Of a stretch of DNA of 64,000 nt, positions 58,441-64,000 are shown piece after piece; position 1 is the first letter of the stretch, and the number at the start of each line of letters is the position of its first letter. The DNA is from Hippophae tibetana (taxonomy: Eukaryota; Streptophyta; Magnoliopsida; Rosales; Elaeagnaceae). The DNA is taken from positions 56,743,627 to 56,807,626 of the forward strand of contig CM072803.1 of NCBI GenBank assembly GCA_037013495.1, read 5' to 3'. The notes under the pieces were generated by a model that was not told the origin of the DNA, ran no database searches, and was given only the letters and a program-made list of their open reading frames with translations. A program made the position numbers and the translations under genes.

Positions 58441-59220
58441 GGCAAAGTTTGTGAAGGATCAAACTTTTGTTAAGGTGACTACCCTAAGTGATAGTGATGG
58501 GTGGGTTTTTACCAATAAGAGTGAGTTCCAAAGATTAGCATCAAGATGGAGAATTGTGGAGTGCAATGCTAATATTGAAGTATCGCTCAAGTTAGGGTTT
58601 AGTGTTGCTGGAATGAATGTGTCGATCAAGCTAGCTTCAATCAACATTGTGCTAGAAGTTTCTACTCAATTTTCAGTATGCCTAATTTAAGGTCTCGCTT
58701 GATCAAGCAAGTGAAAGAATTAAGTAGCGAGTTAAGGTAAAATGACAAAAATGGGTATTAGAATGGGGCTCAAGAAAATTGGGCATCATTGTAATCATCA
58801 TTAGTGACAATTTATATAACACATTTATGCCTTATACTCATTGAAGAGAACATTTGGGAGCTTAAGAGAAAGGCTATTAAAGAGAGAATAGGAATTCCAC
58901 CATTGTTAACGGTGTGAACTTGAGTGGTCTCTTTGAGTGCTATTTTCTTAAGTGAATGATTCTCTTCAAGTTATTATCCTCATTGTATTTGTATTCTCAA
59001 AATTGAAGCAAGTGAAACTCATTACTTAGGGTGAAGAAAGTGTAATAGACTTATCATATTGATTTGATTAAATCACTATAAATCTCATTGTGGTTTTCCC
59101 TCTACTCTTGCTTTACTTTTCTTTATATATTGATACTCATTTTAGAGTTTTGTTGTATTATTTGTTGAATTGTGTTCATCGAGTGATTTGCTAGGATGTT
59201 TCTATTTGTACTTAATTGTT
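58441..59220 (+). repeat. Probable 3' LTR and end of the truncated copia copy
   Basis: The sequence after the RNase H end contains an open stretch without a domain (58439-58690), then a leader-like block. That block has GGGAGCTTAAGAGAAAGGC, GGAATTCCACCATTGTTAACGGTGTGAAC and TTGTGTTCATCGAGTGATTTGC, as often found at copia 3' ends. No partner copy is in the window. Confidence 0.4.
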
Positions 59221-59266
59221 CAATAGTTGTAATATCTGGGGTTAATTTCATAATACTTCATATGAT

Positions 59267-59366
59267 CATTTATATTACAATGTAGAGAAAATTATCATAA
59301 AGATTTCTTAGATTGTCATTTATATTACAATGTAGAGAAAATTATCATAAAGATTTCTTAGATTTT
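59267..59366. repeat. 50-bp tandem duplication
   Basis: CATTTATATTACAATGTAGA...TTCTTAGATTGT (59267-59316) is followed by an almost perfect second copy (59317-59366). The near-identity points to a recent event compared with the surroundings. Confidence 0.97.
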
Positions 59367-60695
59367 CATCTTTGCTGAGATGGTATAGGTACTTACCAAG
59401 TAGATAATCTAGGTTGGTGCTCAAGAACACTCATACCGAAGATTGCTGGTGGTTTGGGAGGACTAGCAACTTTAGGTTGTTGATTTTTTGTGTATACTTT
59501 TTTGTGTAGATTTCATGCAGATGAAGATAGAATCTTAGGTGGATTGTTAGTGTCTTTTACATTTTTTGTTGGTAGATACCAGATTGCCTCATGTTTAGTT
59601 TCTATCTACTTAGTGTGGCTTTGTGGCCACTGCACCGCTACTTCACTGAAAGTTCTCTTATTTATACCAAAAAAAATTACATAGATGTGAGCGATACAAA
59701 ACAATTAAAGTTGAAGAGGCAATTCATGCATATTATAAGTTCTTGTTTTCTAGCTAAAATTTACATATTAAAAATAAATTATTCTCGCCATAACAATCAT
59801 AACACACTTGAATGTGTAAACCTCTATTTTATTCAAATTTTTTTAGTTTTAATATCCATTTTATACTCAACTAAATAATAATATTTTAATAACGTAAATT
59901 AAAAATAATATTTTATTATAAATTTTGCTTAAATTTTGATTTTTTTTCCATCTATAACTCCTTTTGCAATAACAACTAGACCAAAAAAACCATTTTCTAT
60001 TGTAAAAAACTAATAATCAATTAAGACCTAACCTGTAGAGCCTTAACGACCCCCTTTCCTAATTTGTACGAGTCAAATCGCGTTTTAAGTAGTAGAACTA
60101 AATGGACGCCCTAAATTGAGGAGAAGATCCCAACTATAATCTTTTTAAAGTCATAAGTCTCTTACACGTCCAAGTTAGCAATTGAATAACAATATAGACC
60201 TATGATGTCTGCATCATAACACTCAACAGCAAGCTTGATATGCAAATCAAAGCACATAGAGCTTTGGTATTGGGTATTTTATTCAGCTTTGGTTACCTTA
60301 CAATCTGTGATGACATGTTTTTCGAAAGCCAAATGCATTCACCCAAAATTCTACCTGGCTTGGAAGCATAACTCAAGAAAAGGACATGATTGGTATTATA
60401 TAAGAACCAAGAATTAGTTGCAAAACAAGTAATTATAATATGAATAGGCCTTCCCACAAAATACTGGCTCAGTCATAATTCGCTATGGAAAAATCAATGT
60501 GTAGAGAACTCCACATTACTTCTATCATCAGTTATAAAAAATAAAGCATTTATAGATGTAACAATTAAAAATAACTACGATTGATGGTGCAGCTGTCATT
60601 ATCAATTCTACTCACCAGCTCAAAATGCTTATGCAATGCTTAATCTCCCGTCTGCTGGCTCAAGTGCCAAAGGGGACCCACCCATTATGCTCTGT
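59367..60695. other. Non-coding region, includes the 3' flank of the gene at 60696
   Basis: I see no convincing gene here. From about 60050 the sequence is less AT-rich and may include the 3' untranslated region or flanking sequence of the minus-strand gene next to it. Open stretches at 59490-59878 and 60235-60417 carry no motif. Confidence 0.4.
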
Positions 60696-61197
60696 TTATC
60701 GAGGAGGTGGCGATGACATGGGAGGTTTTGCAAATCCTAGCCATGTAACGATCCCAACAGCAAGAATTACCCAACCTAGTATGTCATACTTGAGATCACT
60801 GCTCTTCTTCTTGCTACTCTGTGGTAATAGAAATCCAAAACAAGATTCTTGAAATGATCAAGAAAATTTATAAGCTATCACAACACAAAGCATGAACATA
60901 TTCCAAAATACTCGATGCATATTAGGTAAACATTATATTATAGTCTATACATCTACTTGTTCAAATGAAAGCAGCATCTTGGAATCAGGAAAGACAAACA
61001 CTGATTAGAGGCCATCTACTTTCACTGAAGACGTTAATTAATTGGAAGTATAAGTGAAAGGAGCAAAAAGAGAATGTAGAGGGTCAGGCAAGAGTTAGAA
61101 TACGCACATTGGCACCTGATGAAGTGGAAGATCCAGCAGGTCCCGCTGCTTGTCTAGCAAATCCACTTTGATGGATTTCCTTGTGTATCTCTGGGCC
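60696..61197 (-). CDS. Last two exons of an unidentified single-pass membrane protein (5' part not seen)
   Basis: Exon 61197-61108 (30 codons) has acceptor TTCATAG and donor AAT|GTGCGT. It encodes a hydrophilic Gly/Ala/Ser-rich piece with [17 protein letters not shown]. Exon 60818-60696 (41 codons including TAA) has acceptor TACCACAG. It starts [10 protein letters not shown], followed by one membrane segment ([18 protein letters not shown]) and a short tail ending PPMSSPPPR. Both exons are phase 0 and use codons normally. Lys-rich residues before and a short Pro-rich tail after the membrane helix suggest a tail-anchored or C-terminal anchor. I do not recognise the family. Upstream exons must lie beyond 61200; I found none before 64000. 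Confidence 0.72.
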
Positions 61198-61242
61198 CTA
61201 TGAACAAAAGATTCAAAAAGTAGACATCAAATCATAAGCTTG

Positions 61243-61336
61243 CAACATATTTCATGAACAACGGATATCCCCTCCTCCATGAACAACATATTTCATGAAC
61301 AACGGATATCCCCTCCTCCATGAACAACATATTTCC
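61243..61336. repeat. 41-bp tandem repeat, 2.3 units, in the intron
   Basis: CAACATATTTCATGAACAAC is repeated at 61243 and 61284, and partly at 61325, exactly 41 bp apart, with identical bases between. A looser repeat (TGTGTATG[G/A]CTGGTGTAG then TGTGCATAAAAA) follows at 61337-61480. It starts only 46 bp upstream of the 61197 splice acceptor, so it falls in the preceding intron. Confidence 0.93.
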
Positions 61337-61480
61337 TTGTGTATGGCTGGTGTGGGCAATGTCCCAATTTTTTTGTGCATAAAAATGCCTTTAAGTCCCT
61401 TTTACCAGATTCTAGCATGAGTTGTGTGTGTATGACTGGTGTAGTAATGTCCCATCGGTTGTGCATAAAAAAATGCCGAA

Positions 61481-62433
61481 AAAGTCTTAACAGCAATTCC
61501 AGTTTTTAATTGGTTTTGGGTGTTTTCTCTCAAAAAGTTTAATTCACTTAAAATACGGTTGCTGTTTGATTCAATGTGTATAATTCGTGGGTGATGTGAC
61601 ATGATTTTTTTTATTATTTATGATTTTCCTTGCATGTCTCTTAGCTTCCAATATTTATACAGTAGCTTTTGCATATAATTATAGCCCACATCATAATTTT
61701 AAAAATAATGTTCTACAAAACCTCAGTAAAATAACGTTCTGAAAAGCGTATGGTTAATACTCCCTTGGGATAATCCCAAATGGGCATGTGGCAAATTATG
61801 ATCAAATTACAATTTATAATGTGGGACAGTATGCAGAAAGTGTGGCACCAATTATATAATGCCATTTTGCCCAGCAATATCCCAACTTAAAATATAAAAA
61901 AACTTTTAAAAACTAACAAAAATAAGAGAAAATATATTTTAGCATTTTAACTTCTTTTTTAAGACCTCCTTTCTCATTTTTCAACAATTCATTTTAAAAA
62001 TATCAGCTTTTTAATTTTTATCATATAAAGATTACTAAAATAATTTGTCAAACGAGCTAAGTTGGCTCACCTCGCATTAAGTGAGTTGTAGCTAGACTCA
62101 CCTCGCCTAGAATCAACTCATCTAATTGTTAAATGAGCGAAATTGAGTTCATTTATATGTGGTTGTGATTGATCTGTACAGCTCATAGGCAACTCTTTTA
62201 CATTTTTTTATTGAGCTCATTTAAATTATTTAATTAATTAAGCCATTTTTGAACCATTTTAATTTTTAATTTGTAATTCTTGAGTTTTAGAATTAAATTT
62301 TCAAATTTAAAATAATTTTATAACCAATTTCTAGTTTTAATTTTAAAAAGTAGAAACTAAATCTGGATATTGGTTATTTAATAACTAATTCCTACTTTTT
62401 AATTTTTAACCTTTTAAGTTAAGCTGTGCTAGA
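61481..62433. other. Intronic or intergenic AT-rich sequence with GAGCTCA words
   Basis: No exon is recognisable. Near 62050-62230 repeated words (AACGAGCTAAGTTGGCTCAC, AACTCATCTAATTGTTAAATGAG, ATTGAGCTCATTTAAAT) resemble those in intron 4 of the YrdC-type gene (33040-33670), and may be part of the same type of miniature element. Confidence 0.4.
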
Positions 62434-63240
62434 CATAATTTTCTATAGAAAACTCAAAATCAAAAATAGTAAATTTTTCTAAAACTAAACTTCTAAAACT
62501 TTCTAACTAAATATGAAATAATTCATAATATTTTGTGAGATAATACCGTTTATATTTTAAAAATAAGTCAAATGTTATCCCAAATTTGAACAATCATTAG
62601 TAAAAAAGCATAACTTTTTATAGAAAACTCGAAATAACAAACCGTAAAATTTATTAGAAACTAGACTTCTAAAGCTTTCTAATGGTACGTGAAATGATTC
62701 ATAAATATTTGTGAATTAATACAGTTTATATTTTAAAAATGAGTAAAAATTATTCTATCGAATCTAAACAATCATTAATAAAATAACTTTCTATAAAAAG
62801 CTCGAAATAACAAACCGTAAAATTTATTAAAAACTAGACTTTTAGAACTTTCTAATATATGTTAAATGGTTCTAAATATTTACGAATAAGTACAATTTAT
62901 ACTGTAAAAATAAGTAAAAAATATTTTTTTTGAATCTAAATAATCATTAGTAAAATATGCATAACTTTTTATAGAAAACTTGAAATTACAAACAATAAAA
63001 TTTATTAAAAACTAAATGAAATGATTTATAAAATTTTGTGAATTAATACAATTTATATATTAAAAATGAGTAAAAAAAATTTGAATCTGCATAACCATTA
63101 ACAAAATATGAATAACTTTCTATAGAAAAATTGAAATCACAAACCGTAAAATTTCTTAAAAATTAGACTTCTAGATGTTTTTAATGATATATAAAATGAA
63201 TTATAATATATTGTGAATTAATCCAGTTTAAAGTGACACT
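62434..63240. repeat. ~175-bp satellite-like tandem array, about five units
   Basis: CATAACTTT[T/C]TATAGAAAACTCG followed by AAATAACAAACCGTAAAATT starts units at 62434, 62609, about 62783, 62960 and about 63111 (spacing 175, 174, 177 and about 150; the fourth is shortened). Further shared phrases are ACTAGACTTCTA, CTTTCTAATG and AATACAGTTTATATTTTAAAAATGAG. Units differ by roughly 15-20 percent by eye. The period is in the range of plant satellite monomers, which match nucleosome spacing. Confidence 0.88.
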
Positions 63241-64000
63241 AAATAACACTTTTTCATATTAAATAAAAAAAATATTACACCTATCAAATTCTAATATTTA
63301 AAACGAGTAAAAATAATTAGATTAAGAAACAACAAATACTTATAGTGAACAGGAAACTAAGCACCCATCCCAATACATCCAATTTGGTTATCCAAAACAA
63401 TTACTAAGCACTAGTAGTTAAGATCCAACAAAATCTTACATTTTTTTCATTCTTATCTATACTGTATATGAAACTTTAAGTCAGGCCTTATAAATTTTTA
63501 GACAAAATTGTCCACATATTTTAAAATAATGGCTACTATTATTCTTAGTTATTGTATAATTTATTTAAAAAAATTTAATAAGCAATAAATTAATAGTAAC
63601 TAAACAGTGAAAATTATCTAGACTACAATTATTTATCTTTTTTTATACCAAGAAATTTATCTTAAATAACATAAACAATTATTATTTTTTCAGTTAATTA
63701 TCTTAAGTATTATTTTTATATAAATTAAGTAATAAATTATTAGTAGTTAAAATATTGATAATGTTTTAAATTACAATTATTTATACTTTTTATATAATGT
63801 AATTTATGTTAAGTAATATAAATAATTTTTTTCCGGTTAATTATTTTAAATCATATTTTTATCATGCAAGTAATAAATTAATAAGTGCAAGTGCTTGACT
63901 AGTCAAAAAGAAAAAAACAATGTAGAAATCATATTTGAGATAGTTTGTATTCTTCACTTAACCAATTAGATATAACAACTTCACCCACTCTTGATTTTTA
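63241..64000. other. AT-rich end of the window
   Basis: I see no gene or repeat end here. A slightly more complex piece (63340-63430) has no exon signals in the right order. Confidence 0.4.

Noticed and set aside
58439..58690. 83-codon frame after the copia RNase H end
   Set aside because: It resembles no known protein, and its position fits the polypurine tract/LTR region of the truncated copia copy.
1..64000. CRISPR arrays, bacterial operons, riboswitches, tRNA or rRNA genes
   Set aside because: None seen. No array of short spaced direct repeats and no tRNA box A/B pair could be recognised; the tRNA-Met matches are retroelement primer sites.

Overview
The window is nuclear DNA of a flowering plant, most likely a eudicot. 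It is AT-rich and has few genes. It contains one spliced gene of the Sua5/YciO/YrdC family, two terminal exons of a second gene, and a dense, nested set of plant transposable elements: Ty1/copia, Ty3/gypsy, CACTA, hAT, a TRIM-like miniature LTR element, solo LTRs and an integrated pararetrovirus. I cannot name the species from the sequence alone.

Layout. 1-4540: degenerate Ty1/copia element (+) with its 3' LTR. 4541-8842: AT-rich spacer with a 48-bp tandem repeat, ending in the tail of a degenerate gypsy element (-). 8843-17763: a complete but decayed CACTA (En/Spm) transposon with CACTA ends and a TTT target duplication; it carries TNP2-type transposase, DUF4218/DUF4216-like parts, a TNPA/Ptta-like gene and a Ulp1/C48-like protease, all on (-). 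It cut the older gypsy element in its integrase, and the gypsy reading resumes at 17767. 20717-28704: an hAT transposon with 8-bp target duplications, five in-frame stops in its transposase, an amplified ~600-bp unit, and a 2-kb solo LTR (25126-27114, target duplication GCAAC) nested inside.

30833-40776 (-): the only complete host gene, nine exons and 314 codons. It has a probable organelle-targeting N-terminus and one GC-AG intron. Its 5.9-kb second intron holds a ~470-bp TRIM-like element (34209-39590, target duplication TTAAG), itself split by a 4.9-kb Ty3/gypsy element. About 41990-48538 (-): a decayed endogenous pararetrovirus (Caulimoviridae) with movement, coat, protease, reverse transcriptase and RNase H segments in that order. 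It abuts a second copy of the solo LTR (48539-50297).

51290-52750: a copia gag remnant with primer-binding site (-), next to a third, worn copy of the same LTR family. 54292-55318: a ~1-kb imperfect palindrome. 55600-57800: the RNase H/integrase end of a chromovirus-type gypsy element and its LTR. 57840-58450: a copia RT/RNase H end. 60696-61197 (-): last two exons of an unidentified tail-anchored or single-pass membrane protein. 62434-63240: a ~175-bp satellite-like tandem array.

There is no operon logic here. The host genes are spliced single units, and the rest is a record of layered insertions (CACTA in gypsy; LTR in hAT; gypsy in TRIM in gene intron), followed by decay. Many lesions are consistent with C-to-T change (stops at expected tryptophans, Asp to Asn in two reverse transcriptases).
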